DNA of 64,000 nucleotides from CAIYXB01 sp038146805 (GTDB lineage: Bacteria; Cyanobacteriota; Vampirovibrionia; LMEP-6097): positions 496,001 to 560,000 of the forward strand of contig JAYQSH010000005.1 in assembly GCA_038146805.1 (NCBI GenBank). The letters are read 5' to 3'. Numbering within the stretch: the first letter of the stretch is position 1; each line of letters starts with the position of its first letter. A model generated the notes under the pieces. It saw only the letters and a program-made list of their open reading frames with translations, was not told where the DNA came from and searched no databases. Position numbers and translations under genes: made by a program. Positions 51,673-60,357 of the stretch are shown piece by piece.

Positions 51673-51975
51673 TTATTTTTTCTTTTTAGCTGCAGGCTTT
51701 TTCTTAGCCGCTGGCTTTTTAGCTGCTGCTTTTTTTGCTGCAGGTTTCTTAGCCGCTGGCTTTTTAGCTGCTGCTTTTTTTGCTGCAGGTTTCTTAGCCG
51801 CTGGCTTTTTTGCTGCTGCTTTTTTTGCTGCAGGTTTTTTTGCTGCAGGTTTTTTTGCTGCAGGTTTTTTAGCTGCTGCTTTTTTTGCTGCAGGCTTTTT
51901 CTTAGCCGCTGGCTTTTTTGCTGCTGCTTTTTTTGCTGCAGGCTTTTTCGCCGTTGTTTTTTTCTTTGTTGCCAT
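51673..51975 (-). CDS. Histone H1-like lysine/alanine/proline-rich DNA-binding protein
   Basis: The 100 residues consist almost wholly of the units PAAKK and AAAKK after a short MATKKKTTAKK. This is the composition of H1-like bacterial tails (HC1/AlgP type) that bind DNA without a fixed fold. The DNA is a tandem array of near-identical 15- and 30-bp units, so copy number may vary between strains and be miscounted in assemblies. The same motif occurs in the HU tail (54021) and in the broken gene near 900. GGAGG lies about 8-12 bases upstream of the start. Confidence 0.85.
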   Translation of the reverse strand: MATKKKTTAKKPAAKKAAAKKPAAKKKPAAKKAAAKKPAAKKPAAKKPAAKKAAAKKPAAKKPAAKKAAAKKPAAKKPAAKKAAAKKPAAKKKPAAKKKK

Positions 51976-52117
51976 TTTTTAATTTCCTCCAGATTGCTTC
52001 GGACTTAAAACCAAATTGCAATAAACAAAAATAATAAATTAAATTTATGTTTTATGCAACCCGATCATTTTTTTTAATCAAATGTACAGAGGCCTTGTAC
52101 CCATCAATATTATAGTT

Positions 52118-52822
52118 TTAACCTTCATCGAAAAGACTACTCAAAAAAAATAATACAAATGAATGTACGTTATTAAAGAACCTAAAAACTCGAAATGGTT
52201 CCTGAAAAATTCTAAATAGCCATTCTAAATTTAAAAATCGAAAAATTTTTGCTGCTCTTTTTTTCTCTTCTGACCAAATATCAAAGGCACCTCCAACACC
52301 AATTTTAGTAATGTTTTCAAGGGTTTTTTGATGTTTTGCTAAAAATTTTTCTTGTTTTGGGCAACCTAAAGCAACAAATAAAATTTCTGTTTGCGAATTT
52401 TTTATTTCTTCTAAAATTTTTTCTTCTTCATCAATTTCGAAGTATCCATGATGACAAAAAACTAGTTTTTCAGAAAATTTTTTTTGTAATTTATTACAAA
52501 CCTGCTGTGTTGATCCAAGAAATGCAATTTTTTTATAGCGCCCAATTAATTTTTCTGCAAGATCAATTCCCGGAATTTTAAAAATATTTTTTGCGAAATC
52601 CGTTCCTTTATATATAAATTTTGCCAACAAAACAATAGAGATAGAATCTGCTATTATCCAATCTGCTTTTTGCAAATCTTCAATAAAATCACGGCTTTTT
52701 TGCATAAAATGCAAATGCTCCATGTTTAAAGTTACAATAAAGTCACCTTGATTTATATAATCTAAGTCGGCAAAACTAAAAGAATCTATATAAATATCAA
52801 AAAATTTGCGTCTTTGGCGCAT
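52118..52822 (-). CDS. WecG/TagA/CpsF family glycosyltransferase
   Basis: The 234-residue GT26 enzyme transfers a sugar from a UDP donor to a lipid-linked acceptor. Motifs: VTLNMEHLHFMQKS, WIIADSISIVLLAK, IPGIDLAEKL, IAFLGSTQQV, LFVALGCPKQEKFL, KIGVGGAFDIWS and LNLEWLFRIFQEPFR. The last two mark the family's C-terminal arm. Likely a role in surface polysaccharide. A TATATT on the minus strand (52831-52836) leaves 8 bases to the ATG. gpsA starts 28 bp away in the other direction. Confidence 0.9.
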   Translation of the reverse strand: MRQRRKFFDIYIDSFSFADLDYINQGDFIVTLNMEHLHFMQKSRDFIEDLQKADWIIADSISIVLLAKFIYKGTDFAKNIFKIPGIDLAEKLIGRYKKIAFLGSTQQVCNKLQKKFSEKLVFCHHGYFEIDEEEKILEEIKNSQTEILFVALGCPKQEKFLAKHQKTLENITKIGVGGAFDIWSEEKKRAAKIFRFLNLEWLFRIFQEPFRVFRFFNNVHSFVLFFLSSLFDEG

Positions 52823-52850
52823 TATTTAATAATATAAGGCAAGAAAGAAA

Positions 52851-53844
52851 ATGTCAGAAAAACTTGAAAAAGTATCGCAATATTAGGCTCAGGAGCATGG
52901 GCGAATACTTTGGCTTTTTTATTTGGACAAAATAATTTTGTAACTCTTTGGGATCACAACAACTCACGCGTTAGACGAGCTAACAAAACTCGCCGCTTCA
53001 AAAAACCCATCACCCAAAAATACCCTGATAATGTTGCCATTACTAATGAATTAGCAGATGTTTTAAAGTGTCAAATTATTATAAACGCTGTTTCGCTAAA
53101 AGGAATGGCAGAAGTTTTTGGCAAACTTTGCCTTTTAAAGCCTTCTAAAAATATTATTTTTTTAAATGCCGCAAAAGGAATCGATGCCGAAAACCTGAAA
53201 ACTCCAAGCGAAATTATCAAAACTTTTTGTCCAGAAAATGAAGTTGCGGTTTTATCAGGACCGAATTTAGCAAAAGAACTTATTAAAGGCAAGCCAATGG
53301 TTACAGAAATTGCCTGCAATAACAAAGAAATTGCTATTGAATTACAACAAATTTTAAATACACCAAGCCTAAGAATTTATATCAATGCAGACCTTAAAGG
53401 TGTTGAACTTTGTGGTGCTTTAAAAAATGTAATTGCCATTGCGGCTGGCGCGTCTGATGCACTGGGCTTAGGAGAAAGTGCAAAAGCTAGTCTAATTACT
53501 CGAGGCACCAATGAAATTGGCAAGTTTTAAAACATTATCATTGTGATGAGACAACTTTATTAGGTCCAGCAGGCATCGGAGATTTGGTTGCCACCTGTTC
53601 AAGTTCTTTGAGCAGAAATTATCGAGTAGGCTATTTTTTAGCACAAGGCAAAAAAATAGAAGACATCCAAAAAAAAATCGGCGAAACTGCGGAAGGAGTA
53701 AATACAACAAACGCAGTTCATAAAATTATTCAAGAAGAAAATTTAAGTATGCCCATTTGTAATGAAATTTATAAAGTAATTAATAACGAAATCAATTCAG
53801 TTGATGCGCTTTTAAATTTGATGAAAAGGCCTTTGTCAAACTAA
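52851..53844 (+). pseudogene. gpsA: Decayed glycerol-3-phosphate dehydrogenase [NAD(P)+]
   Basis: All segments of GpsA can be read only with frame changes. ATG 52851 gives MSEKLEK and then breaks at an A run near 52872. The next frame has AILGSGAWANTLAFL, INAVSLKGM, LNAAKGID, VLSGPNLAKEL, GALKNVIAIAAGASDALGLG and ITRG. It breaks again near 53520, and the last frame has GPAGIGDLVATCSSSLSRNY, EGVNTTNAV and MPICNEIYKV. A further compensating pair may lie at 52975-53025, where another frame gives a better fit (LDELTKLAASK). GpsA makes glycerol 3-phosphate for phospholipids. If truly dead, that supply must come from elsewhere. Confidence 0.8.
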
Positions 53845-53876
53845 TTAGTTTTAGAAACTATTTCTAAACATATAAA

Positions 53877-53951
53877 GGGACTGATTCCAAACCCTACTTA
53901 TGCCCAAATCTAAAGACTCGAGATACTTATTACGGGTTTGGAAGCACGCCC
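53877..53951 (+). mobile_element. MITE-like element, 75-bp deleted copy (copy D)
   Basis: It begins gggactgattccaaaccc and continues tacttatgcccaaat to the usual right end gggtttggaagcacgccc. Against copy A it lacks 157 bases, exactly those between two direct repeats CCAAACCC (4023-4030 and 4180-4187 in copy A). It lies between gpsA and the terminator of the HU gene. Confidence 0.85.
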
Positions 53952-53960
53952 ATAAAAAGC

Positions 53961-53993
53961 AAAAAACCTCTGAGTTTTCATCAAAGGTTTTTT
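53961..53993 (-). terminator. Rho-independent terminator after the HU gene
   Basis: AAAAAACCT / AGGTTTTTTG with a loop of about 14 bases closes the HU transcript and would also stop reading from the gpsA side. Confidence 0.75.
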
Positions 53994-54020
53994 GTTTAAG
54001 TAATTTCTAAAAAGAAAAAC

Positions 54021-54401
54021 TTATCTCTTAGCTTTTTTCTTAGCAGCAGCTTTTTTAGCAGTTGCTTTTTTAGCAGCAGCTTTTTTAGCAGCAACTTTTT
54101 TAGCAGCTAATTTAGGCGCTTTACCACTTTGAACAGCAGCTTTCAATTCAGAACCAGCTGAAAATGCAGGAGCATTTTTCGCAGGGATCTTAATTTTTTG
54201 AGAAGGGTTTTGTGGATTAACTCCAATTCTACCTTTTCTCTTACGTCTTTCAAAAGTACCAAAACCAACTAAAGTGATTTTGTTTCCTTTTGATAATTCA
54301 GTCGTAATAGTAGCTAAAACAGCTTTGATTGCATCATCTACTTGAGACTTAGCTAATCCTGTTTGTTCTGCTACTGCTTCGATCAATTCAGCTTTATTCA
54401 T
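54021..54401 (-). CDS. hup: HU-family DNA-binding protein with histone-like C-terminal tail
   Basis: The 126-residue protein has a full HU core (1-91): MNKAELIEAVAEQTGLAKSQ, ITLVGFGTFERRKRKGRIGV, the beta arm NPQNPSQKIKIPAKNAPAFS and AGSELKAAV. A 35-residue lysine/alanine tail with AAKKAAAKKATAKK follows. Tails of this kind are known from mycobacterial HupB and Deinococcus HU and add DNA binding and compaction. AAGGAG about 7 bases before the ATG is a strong ribosome site, fitting an abundant protein. Confidence 0.94.
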   Translation of the reverse strand: MNKAELIEAVAEQTGLAKSQVDDAIKAVLATITTELSKGNKITLVGFGTFERRKRKGRIGVNPQNPSQKIKIPAKNAPAFSAGSELKAAVQSGKAPKLAAKKVAAKKAAAKKATAKKAAAKKKAKR

Positions 54402-54659
54402 TTGTTTCTCCTTAGTTTATGTTTCACAAAGATTTGTAAAACTTATACTTGAACTCTGTGAAAAAAATCATTGATTAATTTCACGAATTAAAATATAACT
54501 CTTTTGCATTTTTATGTAAACCACTTGTAGACTAATTTTCTAAATTTTTTTTTATTTAACGGCACTTCGTCAGTCAAAAACACTTGCTTTGTGACTCTCT
54601 CAGATATTGCCATAGCCGATTTTTGACAAAAAAATGAATTAGTTGTACCTTAAAAAGTT

Positions 54660-55274
54660 TTAGATTTTTTGTGCATAAATGATATGGCAATCGCCATAAG
54701 CTTTTGTCTTGAGAATATTGAGCTTCTGCGAAAACCCTGATAATAACTGGGTTTCTAGCTCTTTGTTTTTATACTCCATCAAAAAAAGAGCATTTTTTTT
54801 AGTTAAATCTAGGCTCAAAACTTGCTCTAAAGTTTGCAAATATTGCTGCACACTAAATTTAAAAGGAGGGTCAAAAAATACCATATCGATACTATTTTTT
54901 TTCTTTTGTACAATTTTTTTTAAAATACGTGGCAGTTCACCTTTGAAGATTTCGACCTCTTTTTCAAAAGCCATTGCCCGCATATTAGAATTTAAAAGCT
55001 TTAAGCACTTAGGGTCATATTCAACAAAGTTCACTTTTTTAGCCCCATTGCTCAAAAATTCAAAACCCATAGAGCCAGAGCCAGAATACAAATCAAGGAT
55101 TTCTAGATCTGCAAAATCTTCATAAGGATCTAAAAGCTCACTTAAAAACATAGATTTAAAACTATTAATGATGGCTTCGCGCACCACAGCTTGAGTTGGT
55201 CTGAGCTCTTTTGCTGTTTCAGAAGAACTTAAAACCTTGCCTTTGTATTTTCCTGTAACCAAGCGTAAAACCAT
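54660..55274 (-). CDS. rsmD: 16S rRNA (guanine(966)-N(2))-methyltransferase
   Basis: The 204-residue methyltransferase shows RLVTGKYKGKVL and LRPTQAVVREAIINS (N-terminal RsmD motif), LDLYSGSGSMGFEFLSNGAK (SAM loop), VEYDPKCLKLL and MVFFDPPF, the DPPF catalytic box. TAAAAT with 5 bases to the ATG suggests a near-leaderless message. The gap 54402-54659 upstream of HU holds no gene that I can see. Confidence 0.93.
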   Translation of the reverse strand: MVLRLVTGKYKGKVLSSSETAKELRPTQAVVREAIINSFKSMFLSELLDPYEDFADLEILDLYSGSGSMGFEFLSNGAKKVNFVEYDPKCLKLLNSNMRAMAFEKEVEIFKGELPRILKKIVQKKKNSIDMVFFDPPFKFSVQQYLQTLEQVLSLDLTKKNALFLMEYKNKELETQLLSGFSQKLNILKTKAYGDCHIIYAQKI

Positions 55275-55408
55275 AGTATTTTATATTAATAGATTTTTGC
55301 AATGCTGATAAATCTTGTTGACAAAATAAGATCTAACTAGTGTTAGCTACTGTTAACAAAATTGGCAACAAGGCTCTTTTTTTGAAAAACAGGGATTAAT
55401 GTAAAAGC

Positions 55409-55807
55409 ATGCCAAGCGAAAGCACAACAAATTCAAAAACTAATATTTTAGTTGCTGATGACGAAGAATCATTAAGAGTTTTACTAAAAGCAGTAATTGA
55501 TACCCAAGAGGAATTTGCCTTTTATGAAGCTATTGATGGTGAAGACACTTTAGTAAAAGTCAAAAACAAAAAACCACATATCTTGATTTTAGATGTAATG
55601 ATGCCGGGCAAAAGTGGATTTGAAGTTTGTGAAATTTTAAAACAAGACCCAAATTTTCAAGATATTATAATCGTTATCCTGACAGCCAAAGGTCAAGAAA
55701 GCGATCAAGAATGGGCTGAATCTTGTGGCGCAGATTATTTTTTAAGAAAACCTTTTAGCCCACTTGAGCTTCTAGATATATTAAAATCAATAAAAAACAA
55801 ACTTTAA
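55409..55807 (+). CDS. CheY-like single-domain response regulator
   Basis: The 132-residue receiver domain has the acidic pair in ILVADDEES, the phospho-acceptor Asp in ILILDVMMPGKSG, Thr in IVILTAKGQ and Lys in YFLRKPFSPLEL. It has no output domain, so it may act like CheY or Spo0F by binding a partner. aroQ follows 10 bp later. No kinase is adjacent. Confidence 0.9.
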   Translation: MPSESTTNSKTNILVADDEESLRVLLKAVIDTQEEFAFYEAIDGEDTLVKVKNKKPHILILDVMMPGKSGFEVCEILKQDPNFQDIIIVILTAKGQESDQEWAESCGADYFLRKPFSPLELLDILKSIKNKL

Positions 55808-55817
55808 AAAAATTACA

Positions 55818-56240
55818 ATGAAATTACTTGTTATACACGGCCCAAATATAAATCTCTTAGGTACTCGAGAACCTGAAACTTATGGCGCATTAACGATGCA
55901 AGAAATTAATACGAAACTTGAAAATTTAGCAAAACAACATAAAGTTGAACTAGAGTTTTTTCAATCAAATATTGAAGGTGAAATCGTAACTCGTATTCAA
56001 GAATCTAAAAATTTTGCTGGCATCATAATCAACCCAGCGGCATACACACACACAAGTGTTGCCATTAGAGACGCACTCGCCGCTATAAAAATTCCTGCTA
56101 TCGAAGTACACATTTCTAATATTTATAAACGTGAAGAATTTAGACACAGTTCGCTCACAGCACCAGTATGCCTTGGACAAATAAGTGGTTTTGGAGCAAA
56201 AAGCTATGAATTAGCTTTAATGAGTTTTATTGATTTGTAA
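55818..56240 (+). CDS. aroQ: 3-dehydroquinate dehydratase, type II
   Basis: The 140-residue shikimate-pathway enzyme has LVIHGPNINLLGTREPETYG with the catalytic Arg and Tyr, FFQSNIEGEIVTRIQE (usual SNHEG, here SNIEG), IINPAAYTHTSVAIRDAL, VEVHISN-like IEVHISNIYKREEFRHSS and GQISGFGAKSYELAL. Full length. Probably co-transcribed with the response regulator and perhaps with the radical SAM gene downstream. Confidence 0.94.
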   Translation: MKLLVIHGPNINLLGTREPETYGALTMQEINTKLENLAKQHKVELEFFQSNIEGEIVTRIQESKNFAGIIINPAAYTHTSVAIRDALAAIKIPAIEVHISNIYKREEFRHSSLTAPVCLGQISGFGAKSYELALMSFIDL

Positions 56241-56272
56241 TTTTTTCAAGCTTTTCGCTACAATAAGCTCTG

Positions 56273-57793
56273 TTGTCAGTGAATTTAAAATACGAAAAAA
56301 TACTTTTTGATCGCAAGCAAGGTGGCGAACTAAATGTTCTTACTTGTTTTCCAAATACTTATGAAATTGCCATGGCAAGCTTAGGCTTTCAAACTGTTTT
56401 TAAACTTTTTGCAAATAACCCCAAAACTCATACTTTTCGCTATTTTACAAATTACGCCGAAAATCCAAAAATTAGCCAAGCTGATAATTTAGATCTAGTA
56501 ACAATTTCAATTTCTTGGGAATTGGATTTTTTTAATTTGTTTGAAATTTTACAAAGTTTAAATATCCCCCTAAAAGCAAAAGATAGAAATGAAAAACATC
56601 CTTTAGTTATTGGTGGCGGACCGGTGCTCACCGCAAATCCAGAACCTTGGGCTGAATTTTTTGATTTGATTTTAATTGGAGATAGCGAAAATTTAGTTGA
56701 TGAATTAATTGATAAAGCCTGCCAAACAAAAAATCCCGAAGATTTTGCTGATATCGCTGGTGTTTACGCCTGCCAAAGTACAAAACAACAATACGTTGCA
56801 AGACAAAAAAGTTCTAAAAACGAACTTGCCGTATCAAGTGTCATTGCACCAGATGCCTGCTGGGATAATGTCGGTTTAATAGAAGTCGTTCGCAGTTGCC
56901 CAGAAATGTGCCGTTTTTGTTTGGCGAGTTATTTAAGTTTACCTTTTAGAGCGCCTGATTTTGAAGCTGATTTAATCAAAAAAGCAGATTTTTTATTGGA
57001 GCATACAAACAATATTGGTTTACTTGGAGCAAGTGTTACTCAACACCCTGAATTTATGCAATTGCTTGAGTATTTGGCAAAACATGAAAACAAGCCTAGA
57101 GTACAGATTGCCTCTGTAAGGGCGGCTACGGTGACAAAAGAAATGTGTGAGCTTTTGAGTAGCACTGGTAGCAAAAACCTAACCATCGCGATTGAATCGG
57201 GTTCTGAGAGGCTAAGAGATATAGTAAATAAAAAACTTAGTCAAGAAGCGATCTTAAATGCCGCCCAAGCGGCATCTGCAGGTGGCATCAAAAGCTTAAA
57301 ACTTTATGGAATGGTTGGTATACCTTTTGAAATTCAAGAAGATCTAGAAGCAACAATTGAGCTACTAAGCGAAATTAAAAAACAAAACAAAGCACTAAAA
57401 ATTGTTTGGGGTTGTAGTGTGTTTACACCAAAAGCTCAAACTCCTTTTCAAGATTATGGTATTGACCAAGAAGCAGAAAAAAAATTAAAACACATGATTA
57501 AAGCACTCAGACCCTTAGGTATTGAAGTACGCGAAGAAAGTTTTAAATGGGCGCAAGTGCAAGCTTTGATATCTAGAGGTGATCGTAATTTAGCTGATGT
57601 ATTTATAAAAATTTGGCAAAGCAAAAAAACCGGTTTTAATATCTACAAAAAAATGCTCGACCCTAAACTCTATCAACATTTTGTCTTTGATACTTGGAAC
57701 ACTGACAGCAAATATCCTTGGCAAATTTTAATGAATGAAAAACAAAGTAAAATTTTACAAGAACATAAACAAACAGCTCTTGAACTTATATAA
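56273..57793 (+). CDS. Radical SAM protein with B12-binding-like domain (TIGR03960-like)
   Basis: The 506-residue protein has an N-terminal cobalamin-binding-like domain (to about 180) with FPNTYEIAMASLGFQTVFKL, TISISWELDFFNL and VIGGGPVLTANPEPWAEFFD. The radical SAM barrel then starts with VVRSCPEMCRFCLASY (CxxxCxxC). SLKLYGMVGIPFEIQEDLEA follows the SAM fold. Members of this family often carry a C-terminal DUF2344 domain, absent here. Substrate unknown. The start is TTG 56273 or GTG 56279. A TACAAT at 56259-56264 lies 8 or 14 bases upstream. Confidence 0.8.
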   Translation: MSVNLKYEKILFDRKQGGELNVLTCFPNTYEIAMASLGFQTVFKLFANNPKTHTFRYFTNYAENPKISQADNLDLVTISISWELDFFNLFEILQSLNIPLKAKDRNEKHPLVIGGGPVLTANPEPWAEFFDLILIGDSENLVDELIDKACQTKNPEDFADIAGVYACQSTKQQYVARQKSSKNELAVSSVIAPDACWDNVGLIEVVRSCPEMCRFCLASYLSLPFRAPDFEADLIKKADFLLEHTNNIGLLGASVTQHPEFMQLLEYLAKHENKPRVQIASVRAATVTKEMCELLSSTGSKNLTIAIESGSERLRDIVNKKLSQEAILNAAQAASAGGIKSLKLYGMVGIPFEIQEDLEATIELLSEIKKQNKALKIVWGCSVFTPKAQTPFQDYGIDQEAEKKLKHMIKALRPLGIEVREESFKWAQVQALISRGDRNLADVFIKIWQSKKTGFNIYKKMLDPKLYQHFVFDTWNTDSKYPWQILMNEKQSKILQEHKQTALELI

Positions 57794-57801
57794 TAAAAAT
57801 T

Positions 57802-58260
57802 ATGAAATATTGGCTAATGAAATCTGAACCTGATTGTTTTTCAATAGACGATCTAAAAAAAGAAAAAATCACTATTTGGGATGGAGTAAGAAACTATCAA
57901 GCGCGCAATATTATGCGTGATGAAATGCAACAAGGTGACCAAGTTTTGTTTTACCACTCAAATGCTAAGCCTCCTCATATTGCAGGGCTTGCCGAAATTA
58001 GCTCAAATTCAGCAATCGCAGACCCTACACAATTTGACCCCAAAAGTGAATATTACGACCCCAAATCAAGTCCAACTGAACCGCGTTGGATGACAGTAAA
58101 AGTAAAATTCAAAAAAAAATTTAAAGAAAGTCTAAGTTTAAATCAAATCAAAAATAATCCAAAATTACAAAGCATGAAACTGGTACAAAAGGGAGCAAGA
58201 CTCTCAGTACAACCAGTAAGCAAAGAAGAATGGCAAGAAATTTTAGCAATGCTAAATTAA
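57802..58260 (+). CDS. EVE-domain protein
   Basis: The 152-residue protein begins KYWLMKSEPDCFSIDDLKKE and has WDGVRNYQARNIMRDEMQQG and QVLFYHSNAKPPHIAGLAEI, the full EVE/PUA-like pattern. EVE domains bind modified bases in DNA or RNA. It follows the radical SAM gene by 8 bp and is likely in its operon. Confidence 0.9.
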   Translation: MKYWLMKSEPDCFSIDDLKKEKITIWDGVRNYQARNIMRDEMQQGDQVLFYHSNAKPPHIAGLAEISSNSAIADPTQFDPKSEYYDPKSSPTEPRWMTVKVKFKKKFKESLSLNQIKNNPKLQSMKLVQKGARLSVQPVSKEEWQEILAMLN

Positions 58261-58286
58261 CTGCTGCTAAGAAGTAAAACTTTTAT

Positions 58287-59129
58287 CTAAGCCGCTTGAC
58301 TTAAGTAGGGCTCAAAGACTGTATTTATAACGCCTAGACCCTCTGCAAGTTTTAAATCAGGCTGTAAATCATTTAACAGTTTTATCTTTTGCAAACTACT
58401 ATGCAATCTTTCAACAACCTCTCGTTGATCTGCTTCCAATGAATTAAAAGGGTCGCTTATTTGAGCTTGAGCAATGACTTTTTGTAAATCTGCTATTTTA
58501 GGTTTTTTACTCGCCCTGTCAATACGCTCTACTAAATTACCAAGAGCAATAGATAAATCTTCTTTTTGTTGCTCCATTTGCTCTGGACTTATTTCTTCAG
58601 ATTCTAGCATTTCATACAAATAAAAATATTCCCCGCATAAGCCATCAAGGGCATCCATTAATACAAGTGCAATATTATTGCAATGCTCATTTCTAAAAGA
58701 ACTTAATTGCTCTGAAGAAAATTCTTTATGAAGCATAAGCTCGACTAATTTATCAAAAACTTCATATTGCCTATTCCACAAAGAAATATTGACCAAATTT
58801 AAAAGCTCATTTTTAAGATCTAATTTTTGATTTACATCAAGATTGTCACTAATTTGTTGGCTATAATCTTTTATAAATTTTTCATCAGTGATATCATCAA
58901 CAAATTGATACAATTTTCTCGCAGCAATCTTTGTACTGATTGTCGGTTTTTCATGAAGGTCGCTTAAATGCTTTATTTGAGGATTTTGAGGATACCGTAG
59001 TCGATTTACAGGTCTCCAAGCTTTAGGCACATTCGAATTCTCGGAGCTTGGAAGGCTAAATCTTTTATGCCGTTCAGGCTCTTGAGAACCATCCCCAAAA
59101 CCATCATAATTTTTAGCAAAATCAACCAC
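58287..59129 (-). CDS. Helical protein of unknown function, pfkA cluster
   Basis: The 280-residue protein has a polar N-terminal 60 residues (KRFSLPSSENSNVPKAW) and a helical rest with acidic and Leu-rich stretches (LDLKNELLNLVNISLW). No signal peptide or known domain. The N-terminal SLPSS also occurs in the next gene upstream (RQISLPSSYHP), and both share a disordered-then-helical plan, so they may be distant paralogues. Confidence 0.6.
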   Translation of the reverse strand: MVDFAKNYDGFGDGSQEPERHKRFSLPSSENSNVPKAWRPVNRLRYPQNPQIKHLSDLHEKPTISTKIAARKLYQFVDDITDEKFIKDYSQQISDNLDVNQKLDLKNELLNLVNISLWNRQYEVFDKLVELMLHKEFSSEQLSSFRNEHCNNIALVLMDALDGLCGEYFYLYEMLESEEISPEQMEQQKEDLSIALGNLVERIDRASKKPKIADLQKVIAQAQISDPFNSLEADQREVVERLHSSLQKIKLLNDLQPDLKLAEGLGVINTVFEPYLSQAA

Positions 59130-59199
59130 AAAGAGTTATCTTAACATCAAGCTTTTAAAAATTCAAGTTCTTATGAACCCATATATAGCAACAGCTTTA

Positions 59200-60060
59200 T
59201 TAACTTTCACCTAATAAAAATTTATAATATTTGCCAAAGCCAGTTTTTGCCATAAATTCAAACATTTCGTTGGGTGTATTCTCAAGATTAGTAAAATGAT
59301 TTGATAATCTTAGCTTTTCTTCTTTTCTATAACCAGTCGACGTGGTTCTATCGAGATCAGCGTATTGAAAAAGCTCTACTAAAAATTTATCTGGGTTTTC
59401 TGGTGAAAATATTTTGGCAAAATCTCGGATTTTTTTTATTGCAGCTTCAATAATTTCTTGGCTTTGTTCTGGACTACAATCAAAACCATATTCATTTGAT
59501 TGAGAAATATCATAAGGGCACTTTATAATAGATTTTAAAAAATCATCACGCATATAAGCATAAAGCTGATCTAATTTTTCTGAGCTATCTAAATTAGAAT
59601 ATTTTGCAATATTTTTTGCGGCATCAAGTTCATAAAAGCTCATTGCGATACGAAACAATTGAATAGCTTTTTGATTTGCGGTATATGAATTATCTTTTTT
59701 ATCTATTAAAAATCGAGCAATCGCTTCAAGGTATGGAGAGTGTTTGGAATTTTCGGGTTCTTCCATTTCGCTAAAATCAAGAACTTCGTCAAATAGATCT
59801 GGAGGATTTTTCATTAATTCTAGTAATTGATTTTGCTCATTTTGATCTAAACCGAGCAAATAACAATAAAATTTTTCTTCTTCATTTAAAGAAGTTTGCG
59901 ATTCTGGGCTTGAAAGAGCTTGTAAAGATTCTCTGTCAGTATCTTGGGTACCTTGATGCCCTTGGGGAGAAGAAAAATTTTCAAAACTTATCTCCTGCGG
60001 ATGATATGAACTAGGTAAAGAAATTTGTCTATCTCTAGGGGTTAAAGAATACTCTAGCAT
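59200..60060 (-). CDS. Helical protein of unknown function, pfkA cluster
   Basis: This protein has about 286 residues. I place the start at ATG 60060, because a TACAAT (minus strand, 60068-60073) leaves 7 bases to it, as in other leaderless genes here. A longer frame to 60096 is possible. The N-terminal 60 residues are Ser/Gln/Pro-rich (YSLTPRDRQISLPSSYHP). The rest is helical with FYCYLLGLDQNEQNQLLELM and many acidic residues. No known domain. Two upstream and one downstream unknown or glycolytic genes form one strand-consistent cluster. Confidence 0.55.
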   Translation of the reverse strand: MLEYSLTPRDRQISLPSSYHPQEISFENFSSPQGHQGTQDTDRESLQALSSPESQTSLNEEEKFYCYLLGLDQNEQNQLLELMKNPPDLFDEVLDFSEMEEPENSKHSPYLEAIARFLIDKKDNSYTANQKAIQLFRIAMSFYELDAAKNIAKYSNLDSSEKLDQLYAYMRDDFLKSIIKCPYDISQSNEYGFDCSPEQSQEIIEAAIKKIRDFAKIFSPENPDKFLVELFQYADLDRTTSTGYRKEEKLRLSNHFTNLENTPNEMFEFMAKTGFGKYYKFLLGES

Positions 60061-60116
60061 AAAGATAATTGTATCTAAACGGCCAGCTCTTGTCAATACT
60101 TAACTAGAATTTTATT

Positions 60117-60353
60117 TTAAAATAAATCTGTTGGTGCTTGGGTATTTACCTCTGTTGCACGATGAAGCCCACTTAAAAAATCACCAGAATCGGTTGGCTG
60201 GATTTTGGTTGGCTGGTTTTGAATAGAACTTGAGTGATCATCACCGGGCGCAGCAGTTTCTACACCTTGTTGGCGGCAAGTATTAGAGAGAAAATCAATA
60301 ATCAAAAACTCTGCAGGCTTTGCACAAATACAATTAGAAACACTAAGAGTCAT
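60117..60353 (-). CDS. Small protein of unknown function after pfkA
   Basis: The 78-residue protein has a Cys-containing N-terminus (SNCICAKPAEFLIIDFLSNT) and a polar tail (SSSIQNQPTKIQPTDSGDFL). It starts 4 bases after the pfkA stop, so coupling to pfkA is likely if it is real. The short length and lack of homologue evidence make it uncertain. Confidence 0.4.
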   Translation of the reverse strand: MTLSVSNCICAKPAEFLIIDFLSNTCRQQGVETAAPGDDHSSSIQNQPTKIQPTDSGDFLSGLHRATEVNTQAPTDLF

Positions 60354-60357
60354 AAAA

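Noticed and set aside
51673..51975. Tandem repeats taken as a CRISPR array
   Set aside because: Units are in-frame codon repeats of PAAKK type without unique spacers.
51529..52008. Phe/Cys- or Ala/Phe-rich plus-strand frames opposite the histone-like gene
   Set aside because: They are mirror frames of the PAAKK repeats. The minus strand has the ribosome site, start and terminator.
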